A stretch of DNA of 64,000 nucleotides from Paraconiothyrium sp. Pb-2020 (taxonomy: Eukaryota > Ascomycota > Dothideomycetes > Pleosporales > Didymosphaeriaceae), in NCBI GenBank assembly GCA_022419385.1, contig JAJUBI010000001.1, forward strand, positions 4,154,001 through 4,218,000, in the 5' to 3' direction. Position numbers and translations under genes: made by a program. The number at the start of each line of letters is the position of its first letter. The stretch's first letter is position 1. Below the pieces are notes generated by a model. The model was not told the origin of the DNA and ran no database searches. It worked only from the letters and a program-made list of their open reading frames with translations. Below, one piece after another: positions 9,845 to 21,265 of the stretch.

Positions 9845-12511
9845 ATGTATGAACACTACTGTGCGACTTGTGGTCACGATTTTAAGGCTCTATTTCCGTT
9901 CCTAAAGCATCGCAATGAAGGTTGCCCAGGCTCACCTAAACCTCCAAGAGAGGTAGGTTCGACAGTCAGAAAAGACCCGCCTTCCCCCGAAACGGATGAA
10001 GGCTATGAAACAAGGCGCGATAACGATCTCGATCATGTTCGTCGGCTCCCAGGCAATGTTGCAGGCAAAGAAGGCCGCCCGCTGCCTTCCCAGTTTCTTC
10101 GTCAAACATGCCTTAACGACTTCAAGACCGGGCCCAAGCTCTACAGGCACCTCAATGACGAGCGCGGCTGTCCTGACCGCCCTGGTCATTCTACCCATTC
10201 TTTGGTGCCGCCCCTTGTTGGCCCATCTCTAGGTGTTTCTCGCTCTAGCTACCATTCACCGGTAGCGAACAGCCCCGATGGGTTGTTTCCTATGCTTCCT
10301 GGGTCTGCATATCAGGCTCATCAACCAAGCCATCCACCACCATCACAGGCACCACCTCCTGTGCCGCCTTCATCACACTATACACCCAGCTACGACAGGC
10401 CATTCTGGGAAACGCTGGGCGTTGCGCCACCTGGGAATTCTCAAGCGGTTCCAAATATAACGAGGGATGCTTCAACCTTGCCTACTCCTCCTCCTGAACG
10501 CAGAGTCACAGAGCTGGGACGAACATATCGATCTTGTAGGTGTGGCAGTCGTCTTCCACATGGGTCCCGTCTCTTGGATTGTGCATACTGTCGTGCTATA
10601 GGTTGCTTCAGGCTTCGCAAGAAACCTTCAAACATTGGACCTGCGTCATACGAAGCTCAGCTGGATCAACTGTTCCGTTCAACACAGGCTACATTTTTTA
10701 ATAGGATCGATCCTTCGCTAGAACAGGACGGAACGGCTAGCAATAATCCATCATTCAGATTGGCGAACTCTACCACCGTCCTTGAAGAAGACCCTCGTGC
10801 TATCCTTCCAACAACCTCAGACGATCCAAACCCGTCTACTCACAGATATATAAATACGAATAGACTTCGGACATTGGGGCCCCCGCCGTCAGTGTGCGAA
10901 CTTCCACCCAACTTTGACGAGCTGGACCACCCTCAATCCGACAATGCATATAGCCAACATGATGACACCGCCAAGGAAGGGAGCCGATATACGACCAATA
11001 TCAACAACCCACTTCCTACGAAGAGCGCATCAACTGAGATATGTCTTGAGGGTTCTTCTTCAACAGGTTCAACCGCGGCGTCGTCAACTGGTCATGCTAG
11101 CGTTAATCGGAAACGCACGTACACGGATGACTGCGGTGATAACACGGAATCAATCAACGGGCGCGAAATTTTCAGTGCAACTGAAAGATGGACGAGGTTC
11201 TGGGACCGAAAATCACCCCGCCCCGGCTTCAAGAAGAGAAAAATAGGAATGTCTGAGGACTCGTGTGGGACTTCTCTGGAGTCAATAACAGAGGGTCACT
11301 TGACTCAGGCAATCTTACTGTGGCGGTTCGTGGGAGGATCTTCACCGCAAATAATTTATACACGTGGATGCGCCACGCCCGAGGACGGACATATTGAAGC
11401 TAGCGTTATAGATGTGCTCGGATCAGATGAGACTGATGAGGAGTACTCTCACCAACTCGAGGCCCATGCATGCAAAGATTGCGGCTCGGAAGCCTACGAA
11501 ACAAGAGATCAAAGGCGGTGCGGACAAAGGAAGCTATGTAACATCGAAACCTGGAGTCGAAAGAGCGGGAAGAAACAAGGTTCGACGGATAGCAGGTCGT
11601 ACAGCATCAGAGAAGCTGTTGTAGGAGGAATCTCGGCGGGCTTTGGTTTCCCTGGTAGCTCAAGGGATGACCCTGTCGAGCTGAGTTCGGGTTCTGAGAG
11701 TGACAGCGACTCGTCATCGGAGTCTGGCGAGCCTGACGAGGCAGACCAAGTCGGGCAGCCTAATGAGGCTGACGAGGCAGAAGCGTCTGATCAATTCGAA
11801 CAGCCTGGCGCGCTCGACGAGCCACATCAGTTCGTTCACCCTGAAGAGCTTGCCGAACCTGAAGAGCTTGACAGGGCAGACACACCTGATGAGCTCGATT
11901 CTTCCACCAGGATATTTCCCATAGGGAAGTGTTGCTTCAGTCTTACCGATGATGCACTCCAGGATGTGCTCAATGCGCCTGCAAGACAAGATTCTGTCAA
12001 AATCACCTGGCTATTTGGTGCCACCCTCGCACGTTTTTCGCGGGACGGAGAATACAATGCCTTCAAACAGGCGCTACCTGCACCTCAACGTACAACAGCT
12101 TGTAAGTCATACCAGGACATAACATTCATTTGCACTGCTGATTTTATAGATGCTGCTCTCAAGTTGTGGATCCAGCTACATGTCCACTTGAAGACTTTTC
12201 GAGAAGCGACGCAATATTACGGCAGCGATGGTGCAGAATGGCAGAAACACAAGCGCACGCTCATGGCGATCGCAGGAAAAGAGAAATGGAGATTAGCACT
12301 CGAGGCACGCCGGAAGCTCTGGGCTGTTGCAAAAGAAAGTCAGCTAAAAGGAGAGTGGCTTGAAAATGGTCAATTCGCAGGCGCGCTGGCAGATTTCTTC
12401 ATGGCATTAACCCGGGAAAAGGCTGGCGAAAACTTAATGGCACGCTTCTTGGAATATAACAATAACCTCATGGCCTGGTTTGGATATGGTACGAAGTCGT
12501 CGGGAGGGTGA
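9845..12511 (+). CDS. Orphan Cys/His-rich, acidic protein (872 aa)
   Basis: Two exons, 9845-12101 and 12150-12511. The N-terminus has a zinc-finger-like motif C6-x2-C9-x12-H22-x4-C27 ('YCATCGHDF...KHRNEGC'). A second copy at about residues 85-115 has the same spacing, but the first Cys is replaced by Arg (R-x2-C...H-x5-C). A further Cys cluster lies near 230-260 ('CRCGSRL', 'DCAYCRAIGC'). The middle is Pro/Ser/His-rich and disordered. Around residues 610-690 there is a strongly acidic Asp/Glu/Ala/Pro stretch with repeated 'EADE', 'ELDE' and 'EPEEL' units. The C-terminus is mostly helical. I recognise no family; a nuclear or nucleic-acid role is only a guess. The 48-nt intron (GTAAGT...TTATAG) is a multiple of three and stop-free, so retention would insert 16 residues in frame. 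Confidence 0.7.
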   Translation: MYEHYCATCGHDFKALFPFLKHRNEGCPGSPKPPREVGSTVRKDPPSPETDEGYETRRDNDLDHVRRLPGNVAGKEGRPLPSQFLRQTCLNDFKTGPKLYRHLNDERGCPDRPGHSTHSLVPPLVGPSLGVSRSSYHSPVANSPDGLFPMLPGSAYQAHQPSHPPPSQAPPPVPPSSHYTPSYDRPFWETLGVAPPGNSQAVPNITRDASTLPTPPPERRVTELGRTYRSCRCGSRLPHGSRLLDCAYCRAIGCFRLRKKPSNIGPASYEAQLDQLFRSTQATFFNRIDPSLEQDGTASNNPSFRLANSTTVLEEDPRAILPTTSDDPNPSTHRYINTNRLRTLGPPPSVCELPPNFDELDHPQSDNAYSQHDDTAKEGSRYTTNINNPLPTKSASTEICLEGSSSTGSTAASSTGHASVNRKRTYTDDCGDNTESINGREIFSATERWTRFWDRKSPRPGFKKRKIGMSEDSCGTSLESITEGHLTQAILLWRFVGGSSPQIIYTRGCATPEDGHIEASVIDVLGSDETDEEYSHQLEAHACKDCGSEAYETRDQRRCGQRKLCNIETWSRKSGKKQGSTDSRSYSIREAVVGGISAGFGFPGSSRDDPVELSSGSESDSDSSSESGEPDEADQVGQPNEADEAEASDQFEQPGALDEPHQFVHPEELAEPEELDRADTPDELDSSTRIFPIGKCCFSLTDDALQDVLNAPARQDSVKITWLFGATLARFSRDGEYNAFKQALPAPQRTTACKSYQDITFICTADFIDAALKLWIQLHVHLKTFREATQYYGSDGAEWQKHKRTLMAIAGKEKWRLALEARRKLWAVAKESQLKGEWLENGQFAGALADFFMALTREKAGENLMARFLEYNNNLMAWFGYGTKSSGG

Positions 12512-12993
12512 GAAGATTTTGCTCATCGCTACCGTTAATGCTACCATATACGGGACACAGAATGTGCGTCGAGCTTTCTTAACAAGCAGCATTCTATCGG
12601 CCAAATATGGGAGATGTTGCAAGTCACTGGATAGTAGTGCAGCATCTTCCACTGATTGAATATCAATATATTAATCTCGGCTATTGGGTATATTGGATGT
12701 CATATAATGCTTAAGTACTGGGGCTCGCGAGGCTCGCCAGTTCGTCCAGAACTGATACGCCACAATATCAGTGATTAAGCAAGTATCAATTCCGGCTTCT
12801 AATATCAGGTAACATGCTATACGCTGTGTTCAGAACTGCCGAGTGAGCGAGGATGCATGCCAGCCTGGTAGAAGATAGTATGACAACGCGCACGGATTAA
12901 CGACACGACGAGCGGATCGAAAGGCCCATCAGTCACGTCAAGTCTACTTACTCTTACACCTACGACTCGTTACCATCGCTAAAACTTGCCACC
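12512..12993. other. Intergenic, no gene seen
   Basis: Holds the 3' end of the Cys/His-rich gene and the promoter of the AA9 gene. No clear element other than a pyrimidine/A-rich leader just before the AA9 start. Confidence 0.5.
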
Positions 12994-13964
12994 ATGAAAC
13001 CCTCCTTCCTCGCAACCGCGCTGCTCATCCAGCAAGCTGCAGCCCACGCCCTCTTCCAGCAGCTATGGGTCAACGGCGTCGACAAATCAAACACATGCGT
13101 TCGAATGCCCAGAGGAAACAGCCCAGTCTCGAGCGTGAGCTCCAACGACTTGCGCTGCAATGCTGGCGGCGCAGCTGGCGTATCTGGAAAATGTGCTGTG
13201 AACGCAGGTGACACCGTGACCGTGGAGATGCACCAGGTATGCTTTCTCTTCACATCCTCATGTATTGATGTTATGCTTATGCGTGAGATAAAGCAACCCG
13301 GCGACCGCTCTTGCGGCAGCGAAGCCATCGGCGGCAACCACTACGGGCCCGTCCTAATTTATCTCTCCAAAGTCCCCGACGCCTCCAAAGCTGATGGCTC
13401 AGCCGGGTGGTTCAAAGTCTACGAGAACGGGTGGGCGCCTGCGCCGGGAAATAAGGGCGCGGCTGACAACGACTACTGGGGCGTCAAGGATATGAATAAG
13501 TGCTGTGGGAAGGTAGATTTCAAGATCCCGAAGGAGCTGGCGCCGGGGGATTATTTGCTCAGGGCGGAGGTGGTGGCATTGCATACGGCGCAGAGCGCGG
13601 GTGGGGCACAGTTCTATATGAGTTGCTGTAAGTGATGTGCCTGACGGGAACGGAGTTGAAAATTGACCGCGTCTAGATCAAATTACCGTTACGGGAAGTG
13701 GGAGTTTGACGCCGGCTACGGTTAAGATTCCTGGGCTGTATGGTTCGAGTGGTGAGTATATCCGTGGCTAGTGAAGCGTCGAACATAGACTAATGTGTGA
13801 CGGTACCTCTAGATCCGGGAATCAAGATCAACATTCACTCCGCGATTACGGGGTACACTGTTCCTGGACCGAAGGTCATTGCTGAAGGTACAACGGTTAC
13901 GCCTGGGAACCCTGTGTGTGCTAAGAAGATGATCCGCGGGGCAAACGATATCTTTGCTTTCTAG
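12994..13964 (+). CDS. Secreted AA9 lytic polysaccharide monooxygenase
   Basis: Four exons: 12994-13236, 13294-13627, 13677-13751, 13813-13964 (267 aa). The signal peptide (residues 1-18) ends '..QQAAA|HALF', leaving His as the new N-terminus: the first ligand of the copper histidine brace. The second brace His is in 'IGGNHYGPVLIYL'. The motif 'HQQPGDRSC' and the C-terminal 'QFYMSC|YQITVTGSG' with its axial Tyr are typical of AA9 (formerly GH61). There is no carbohydrate-binding module. The enzyme oxidatively cleaves cellulose or related glucans outside the cell, using O2/H2O2 and an electron donor. Intron 1 (57 nt) is a multiple of three without a stop, so retention would insert 19 residues just before 'QPGDRSC'. 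The other introns are 13628-13676 and 13752-13812. Confidence 0.95.
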
Positions 13965-14848
13965 ATATAGCGATCTGTAACGTTGCCATAGTTGCATACT
14001 TTACAACTCATGATCTCTTCTCTGTTACTGTATGAGGATGGCCAAAGCTTTCTAGGGGTTCACAATAACTTTTTTGATGTGCCGTGTCAAAAGGAATTTC
14101 AAGAATTCTTTCCATGCCTCCAAACAGCTCAGCTACGTTGCTCGTTGGTAGAACAAGATGCACAGTGATGGCCTGCGCAATCATGATGAGCGACGTTTGA
14201 ATAGTGTGTATGTGGAGAACAGTATCCAAGATATAGGAGGAGGGTACAGAGGTTGCCTGATAGCACGGGATAAAATGTCGAAAGAGAACAACCGGGTTGC
14301 TGGCCTCGGCATGTTTCCGATAAGACAGCGCTAAGCCTATCTCGGTGGATGATCCGAGATGGCCTCCCTTTGTCGCACTCGTTGACTCCAGCTATCTAAA
14401 ACCGGTCAGTCGTTCCAGGCATCCCGAGACTTCAAGAGGGCTCAGTACCCCTTGGTGTAATCTCTGGAACTTTCTGGAGGGACATGGTGGGGGGTTTGCC
14501 TAGCCCCTACCTAGGTAGTTGCCTGCTTAAGGTTCACCGGTGCATAGATGGGCATCACCCTGCATAGCCTTGTGCATAAACGAATGATGAACGCAGAACT
14601 AGTTGCCATGCCACGTCGGTGGTTGAGTACTACGCCTCATGCAGGCAAACATCAGGAAGATGCGAAGACTGCTGGCTGGGCTGAGGATTGGTCTGATCAC
14701 CTCATATCTCTATCTTATGGTCGTTAGACTGACAGCCTACTCAACGCAGTTTCGTATAGCCTAAGCTCCGTTTTTGAGAAGTGGTTTGGACTTCTTCATT
14801 CACCGGCAATCCTGCTTCAAGCTACCACCACCTGCATTATCACGCCTT
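13965..14848. other. Intergenic, no gene seen
   Basis: About 880 nt between the AA9 gene and the kinase-NLR gene. No supported coding or RNA feature. Confidence 0.5.
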
Positions 14849-17800
14849 ATGATGGGGAAGAAGAAAGGGCAGAAGAAGAGATCCGCCAGCATCAGCTTGA
14901 AAACGGACATCGAACGCGAGTTGAGACGCAAAACTTACAACCGACTGTATCGAGAAGTCGGCTTCATCTCTCTTGAATTCATCAAGAATTTGTATAGCTC
15001 GGGGACCCCGACCAAACTACACATCAGTCTTCAAAACGACATGGATAATCTACTACCGGAAGGACTAGAGCTACCGATCAATAACATAAAAATTGCAGAA
15101 TTGAAGCAATTCGTATTAGAATCTGCACCGAAGCTCTACGCACTTCTTATCCTCATTGGACAATCCCAGCGAATAATCCCGATTTTTCTGGAAGCTCACC
15201 CTTCGACGGATCATATCTTCGAACAGCAGAATGCACATGATGACAAGCATTACTGTTCTGTAGAATTTTTGGAGACGAGACCTTACCTAAACGACATTGC
15301 GATTGCTTTGGCTCAGAATCAATGGATCATTCCTCCAGTGCTGTGCCGAGACAATACGCCAAAGTTTCCTAGGCATTTGTTCCGGTTTCCATTCGTACAA
15401 GACTCGGAATATGAGGCTGGAGGTGCAGGCGGCGAGGTGTACAGTGTGAAGGTAGCAAATGGTCACTTACAGACGGATAAACCGAACCATATACGGGTGA
15501 GTAAATTAACTTTCAAAAACTTGATAGATATACAAAGTAGCTAACATTCGCGCGATAGGGTATAGTTATTGCCGTCAAGGAAATCCAGATTAGTGGCAAC
15601 ACCGAGCAGGCATTGATGCGAGAGGTCCGTTCCATTCGGGCTCGGCGACACCCGAATGTTGTAGAATTTTACGCAAGCTTCATCGCCGGACGAGAAGATC
15701 CCCTCCAAAGCAACGAGCAGGTAGATTGCTTACATATGCTCTTCGAGCATGCCGATGGTGGCAATATGAAGGATTGGTTAACCCAGCCCACTACACCTTC
15801 GAATATGGTGGAAGAACTGACGCGGGGCAACGAGATTCTGCGTTGTGCTCAAGACCTAGTTGAAGCAGTTACGTTTATCCACTCGAACATTGAAGGTTAT
15901 ACTTGTTTTCATCACGACATCAAACCGAAGAACATCGTTCGATTTAAAGGGCCTCCCGCAACATGGAAACTCTGCGATTTCGGCATGGCTAACCTCAAGT
16001 ATCACAAAGACGACAGTGCCACTGGTTCGGCACAAGATGGTTGTATTGGCACGTACGAGTATCAGCCTCCAGAGTATAGGACTGAGCCATATCCCGGGCG
16101 CTCATTCGATGTTTATTCGCTATGATGTATTTTTCTCGAGTTGGCCACTATTTGGGCGTATGGTTGGAACGATGACAAGCTCGGACAGTTTCGCGAGCTC
16201 AGGGGTAAGAACGAACAGAACATAGTCACACCAATGCCGCGTAATGTGCCGGACTACTCGTACCATAACAATCCCAACGTAGTCGAGGTATGGCATCAAC
16301 AACTTCGTCGGGAAAATATCAAACACAGATGTTTCAAGCAATTCCTCGATCTTACGGCAGACATGATGAGGTCTCGAACTCGGAGGATCTTCATTTGGGA
16401 GGCGAACCTAGACCTGTTTGAAATGATGAAAGATAGGACAATACAACAGCTCAAGGACCAGCTGAGAAAGATTGTACAGCCACCTAAGACGCCAGTCAAC
16501 GGTTTAGATAACTCCCACAATCCCTTACAGAGAGCTAAAGAACGAGGGAAACATTGGCAGTTCAAGATACTCCAGGACAATTCTTGGTCGGTTGATAAGC
16601 CTCAAACAGAATCGTTGTCAACGCTAGCTAGTGGCCAAGACGAGCATTTCTCAACTTTAGAGGCTTGTCCAAAGAATGATGAATACGACTCCAACGATTT
16701 GTTTGGTCGCCATGAAGTCGATAAGAAGATCAGCAAGATATTTGCTAAGAGCAGCTGTGTTGGGCTATATGGGACCAGCGGGGTGGGGTAAGTGGATTCT
16801 TAGGATCTAGCGGTATCTGACTGTATTTTCTGACCTTTGATCAGGAAGTCTCACCTGGCATACAAATATGTCAACAGATTCAGAAAGGCTGAAGTGTTCA
16901 CAGAGAGAAAACACACCTTTTGGTTGGAGGCCGGCACGGAGGCTCGCTTACGCAGGACTTTGCACAAACTTGCCGAAAGTGTCAACTTGACGCTCACAGA
17001 AACGGAAGATCCGTTCATTGCCATAAACAGGTGGCTAAGCTCACCTTCTCACGGATCATGGACAATGGTTGTAGATGGATTAGACAGTATTGCGATTGCT
17101 CGTCTAGTGAAAGTACTTCTGCCCAAAGACGTTGGGAAAACCTTGGTTACGACGAATTGTCGAAATATCCTGGACGAGTTGCCTTCTTGCAGTTACGAAT
17201 CGTGCATTTTAGTCGACGTTTTGGAGCCTGAAGCCCGCCGACAGTTGTTTCAGACCTATAACAAAGATATCCTGGCAACAACTGCGGAAATGGATAACAT
17301 GCTTCAACAGTACAGTCTGCCTATTTTCATCAAGTTGGTGGCTGGTTATCTCAATAAGAGGAGGATTCCAACGGCAACATGGTACGAAGGCCGTATTAAG
17401 GACCTTGAACATGTACTCAAGGATGACTCTCAGTACCTTCACCTCCTGTTCCCCCTTGTCGCCGACAACCCGTACGACAGCAACAATGAAACAGGCTACA
17501 GACAGTATCGAGAGTTCCCAAGTGCTCCACTGAAGCTCTTGGCTAAGCTCTCTTGCCTCGATATTTTCGAGATTGATCTTGCTCTCCTGGAAAAAAATTA
17601 TGAGAAGAGAGAGATGTTCGACACGCTTTACAACATGTTGGGATTTCTTGAGAATTGCAATCTCATTGGAAAAGCTGAGCCGAAAGGAAAAGCACGCAAT
17701 TCGGCTTGCTACTTCATGCACGAAGCGGTCCAGTTTCTGGTGCGTAGATGGGTAGTGAACAGCATGGGACGACGAACCCTGCTTCAACTACATGAAACAG

Positions 17801-19141
17801 CATTGTGCCTACTTGTTGCTCAATACTTGTCCGACAAGAAAAAGAAACCGTTCGGCACGATCGAGTCTACCTACCTTCTCAAAATGCCGTTCATGCCTCA
17901 CTTCGAAAAATTCTTACAATTTGCTCAAAGCTATGAAGAACAAATCAATCCGTTCCCGGGCTACGAATGCTCTGACAACATGGTACAATCCATCATCACA
18001 TTTATTCATGTTTATCTTGACGAAGGGCGCTACAAAGATGCAGAATGCATCATTAACTTCACCCGCAAGCTTTACAGAAAGGGGTCCAAGTTCAAGCCCG
18101 AGCTGGCTCGCCTCCTTGCCAAAGTCTATATCCTACCACCACTGGCAAAGGAGCGAAGACCTGATTGGAGTCACGCCGTAGAATTTCTGGAAGAAGTGAT
18201 TCGGGATTGCGGGGATCGGCGCGAAGTCCAAAAGCAAAGATGGATGTGTCTACTTGAATTGATCGAATTATATTGCAGATCAATGCGTCCAAAAGAGGCA
18301 GCCCAGGTTCTCGGCGGCTTCAGAGAGATCAGCCTCCAGGCTGACCGAAACACAAAGAGGGCTTATCTCGTAATAACCAAAAAGGAGGCACATCTTGGGC
18401 TGAGAGATGATTCTGACGTGGCTAAGATAGGCATTCGGAAGAAAATTGCAGAAGCTAAGATACATCTCACTTGGGCGAAGTACCCTACGCTCTTCCACTC
18501 CAGGCGAAACGAACTGAATCGCTCGCGCATGGCTCTTGAAGATGCGAAGCTAGCCATCATCTCTCAGTTTTCATGGGAGGTAAGGTGGATTGCGGAAGTG
18601 GACGAAAGCATCGCCGACGTTTTGCTAGAATTCGACAACATGAACTCGGTGCAGGAAGCTAGCTCTACGCATCTATGAACGCATATCTGAATCCTCCCGA
18701 ACGGACTTGGAGACCGCGACGACCACGAATCGGTCAGACAGAGACAGAGGGAAGTGGCGCATTGAATGCAAAGTCGCCCGTGCACAGTTGCGGCTCGGTG
18801 CCGATTTCACGCGTGCAGCTATCGGGTTGCTTACCCAGACCATTTCATCGTACGAAGCATGCTACGGAGTACGAGACGAGAAGCAGGACGAGCATACGCG
18901 TGCCTGTGCATACCTCTTGTACGATGCGTACACGCAAACTGAGGAAATTGAAAAAGCCCAGAGAACGAAGGAACGTTATCGTTTGATGGTTCAAGGCAAG
19001 GACTACGTCCCATATCTCGACGTCAAGATCAGGAATAGCTTTTTTGATTGCACACTTCCTTTGGTAAATTGGCAGAATGTCACGTGTCTGATTTTATTGG
19101 CATCGGCAGTGGGCCTTTTTTACCACTCGCGGTCCTGGTAG
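14849..19141 (+). pseudogene. Protein kinase-NB-ARC-TPR (NLR/STAND) gene with C-terminal membrane segment, two lesions
   Basis: Exons 14849-15496, 15559-16787 and 16845-19141 would give ~1390 codons. Order: a helical N-terminal region (~1-180); a protein kinase domain with Gly loop 'GGAGGEVYSVKV' (~191-202), 'VIAVKEI' Lys ~223, 'HHDIKPKN' catalytic Asp ~336 and 'CDFGMA' Asp ~356; an NB-ARC domain with 'GLYGTSGVG|KS' P-loop (~618-628), Walker B 'WTMVVDGLD' (~698) and 'LVTTNCRN'; TPR-like helices (~1000-1330); then a membrane segment 'LILLASAVGLFY' at the extreme C-terminus. Lesion 1: TGA at 16123-16125, where kinases have Gly ('DVYSL*CIFLELA'). Lesion 2: a duplicated AGCT at 18657-18664 shifts the frame; the open frame resumes one base over and continues to 19141. 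The catalytic residues remain, suggesting recent loss. Fungal NLRs of this type serve non-self recognition and cell death. Confidence 0.85.
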
Positions 19142-21265
19142 TATATCACGATTGTATGGTAGAGGAAATGGATTTTACACCACCCGAATTCCGCCTTGGA
19201 ATAAAGTTAGAATCTACACACATATGATGAAATACCAAGATTCACACAATAATAGACAGAGCAATTCGAGAAGGCTGCATTTCACGGTTCCCAAGAGCCA
19301 GGACGCCGAGAACCTATGTTTCCAAAACGCCATCGCTAATACATGGAAAATTGCACAGCCAGAATTGTGCTGGCTTAGGGTATATATCGTCCTTCTGTTT
19401 CGAACAGCCCTGCTCAGCTGCCCCGCTGTGTGCTGCCCACCCAAATGAAGTGGCGGTTCCCGTTCCCCACATGCGCCTCGAGAAACCGTGTGCACATCGT
19501 ACGTCAGCGCCACCTTATACACAGTCGGCATGGCCTGTTAGGTCTCGTAATGGTCGAGGTAGCATTCGGTCCCGTTCGGTCGCGTTCCAGCAAGCTTCAG
19601 GCTTACGAAGCTGAATTATGTGGCGCCAATACCTGAAAGTTCTGTTAGCGTGATTACTAACGCGGTGTCATCTAAAAAGACCTACGTGGGCTCGGCATTA
19701 TTGCATCTGAGGTATATTGGGACACGTTGTCGTCTATGTTCCTGGTCAAAGCGTAGTCTTCGCCAGCACAGCCAAGCTCGGGCCACTTGTAGGTTGCAAA
19801 GGAGTGTTGTTCGCCGTTTTCCTGCCAGGCATGATCAGAGTCTACGGAGGTTGCTGTTCGTTCTACAGCGACAGAATCGAATGGGCTTTGAGCATGGCCT
19901 TGCAAGCCGTTCAGGCTAGTGACAGACCTTTTCAGAGTCAGTGAGCACTTGATCACCCTCACAAATTGGCCTAGGCGCGAGCTCACCCATTCGCATGCCC
20001 TAGCCTTTCGCCTTCGAGCTTCATGCCCACTGCGCTGGGGACGATGGCACATATTGCCGTTATGCAGACGCCGCACGCAGGACTATACGATACAGTAGTA
20101 AGACCTCGAGCCAGATAGTGATGAAGTTTGGTTTTCAAGTCATCCAGAAATTCATAGGTAGTGTTTCGGCGCGCAATTCCCATGTGGAGTAGCCAGTTAC
20201 CTTTACCATGCGGCGACGCGGGCATATTGCGTGGGACGTGAAATTCCTTTGGAACGGGATTGCGAAACCATACACAAGAGCGACGAGCTACGAAGGAAGC
20301 TCCCATCGGCGGGGGCAGGGAAGGCTCATCTCGCTAGGACACAGCCCTAAACAAGTGGGTCTACCTGTCAACGGCTCGCGGACGTCTTCCAAACTACTTA
20401 CGTCCGCAGTCCTGCAGCCTAAGTCAAGTCACCGGACGTTCCGTAAAGCCCACCGGCTGCATTGCTGATATCGCATGAACCCCGTTTCAAAGCACAATTC
20501 AGAGAAGCACTCCAGGCGGTAAATGTTCGTCATGGAGCTATTACATGCTACCATACAAGAGTCCCATTGCTCCAAAAGAAGTGTCTCGACCGGCGGGTTC
20601 GGCTGTGCCATCCAGTTGTTAGTCATCCAATATAGTATGTGGTTTCGTTGACTCGCGTCACTCGACAGGCATGTTCGACGGTCTTCAATGCAGCCAAATC
20701 ACATAGGCAGTACTCAGGAATAGAACATAAATCAGTTGCGGCTCCGAGAGCAATAGGGCTCAATGATTTCTGGATAGGCCAGCGACAAACAGTAGTTTCC
20801 AGATAATTAGGCGCTCTTCGGACGTAGCTCGTCCTTCGTCTTTGATACAATCTTACTTTCTTGATTTGGACGCGATATTCGTACACGATATTTCGTCCCA
20901 CTGGAGCCGGGCTCGACGATTACTCCCGAAAACCAAGTTCCTGTCCCCTCCTAAGTATCATGTCTTGGGTTCAGCTACGAGCGTCATGTTCGTGCTCACC
21001 TCCGTCTTTCACCTCAACCTCGTCGTTTTTCTTGTAATCGTCGGCCATTTGGTCTGCGATGGATGGCTAGGCGCAATCAGCCTTGCCAGGAAGCAATAGG
21101 TCATGCATTTAGGCCTACCGTATGCCTTGATAGACTAGTCACTTACGTTTGAGAGGATTCGTAAAATGCCTTATTTGAGGTGACTGAAATGAGGCATCAG
21201 TCGGCTGTCTAGCTTTATAGGACGTCGCCATTACTGTTTAGGTTTTGTCCTGTGCGACGTCGAAA
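19142..21265. other. Intergenic, no supported gene
   Basis: About 2.1 kb with only short, overlapping open frames on both strands and no recognisable motif. The GC content looks ordinary. It separates the kinase-NLR gene from the ankyrin gene. Confidence 0.5.

Noticed and set aside
16123..16125. RIP (repeat-induced point mutation) as the cause of the TGA in the kinase domain
   Set aside because: The implied change GGA to TGA is a transversion, whereas RIP makes C-to-T/G-to-A transitions, and the surrounding gene is not enriched in TpA.
16123..16125. TGA as selenocysteine or a reassigned codon
   Set aside because: The aligned residue is Gly, fungi of this type lack selenoprotein machinery as far as is known, and other genes here use TGA as a normal stop.
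17209..17787. 192-codon antisense frame within the NLR gene
   Set aside because: Overlaps the NB-ARC coding exon completely and has no motif of its own.
19142..21265. Transposon remnant between the NLR and ankyrin genes
   Set aside because: No terminal repeats, target-site duplications or transposase/reverse transcriptase fragments could be read in any frame.
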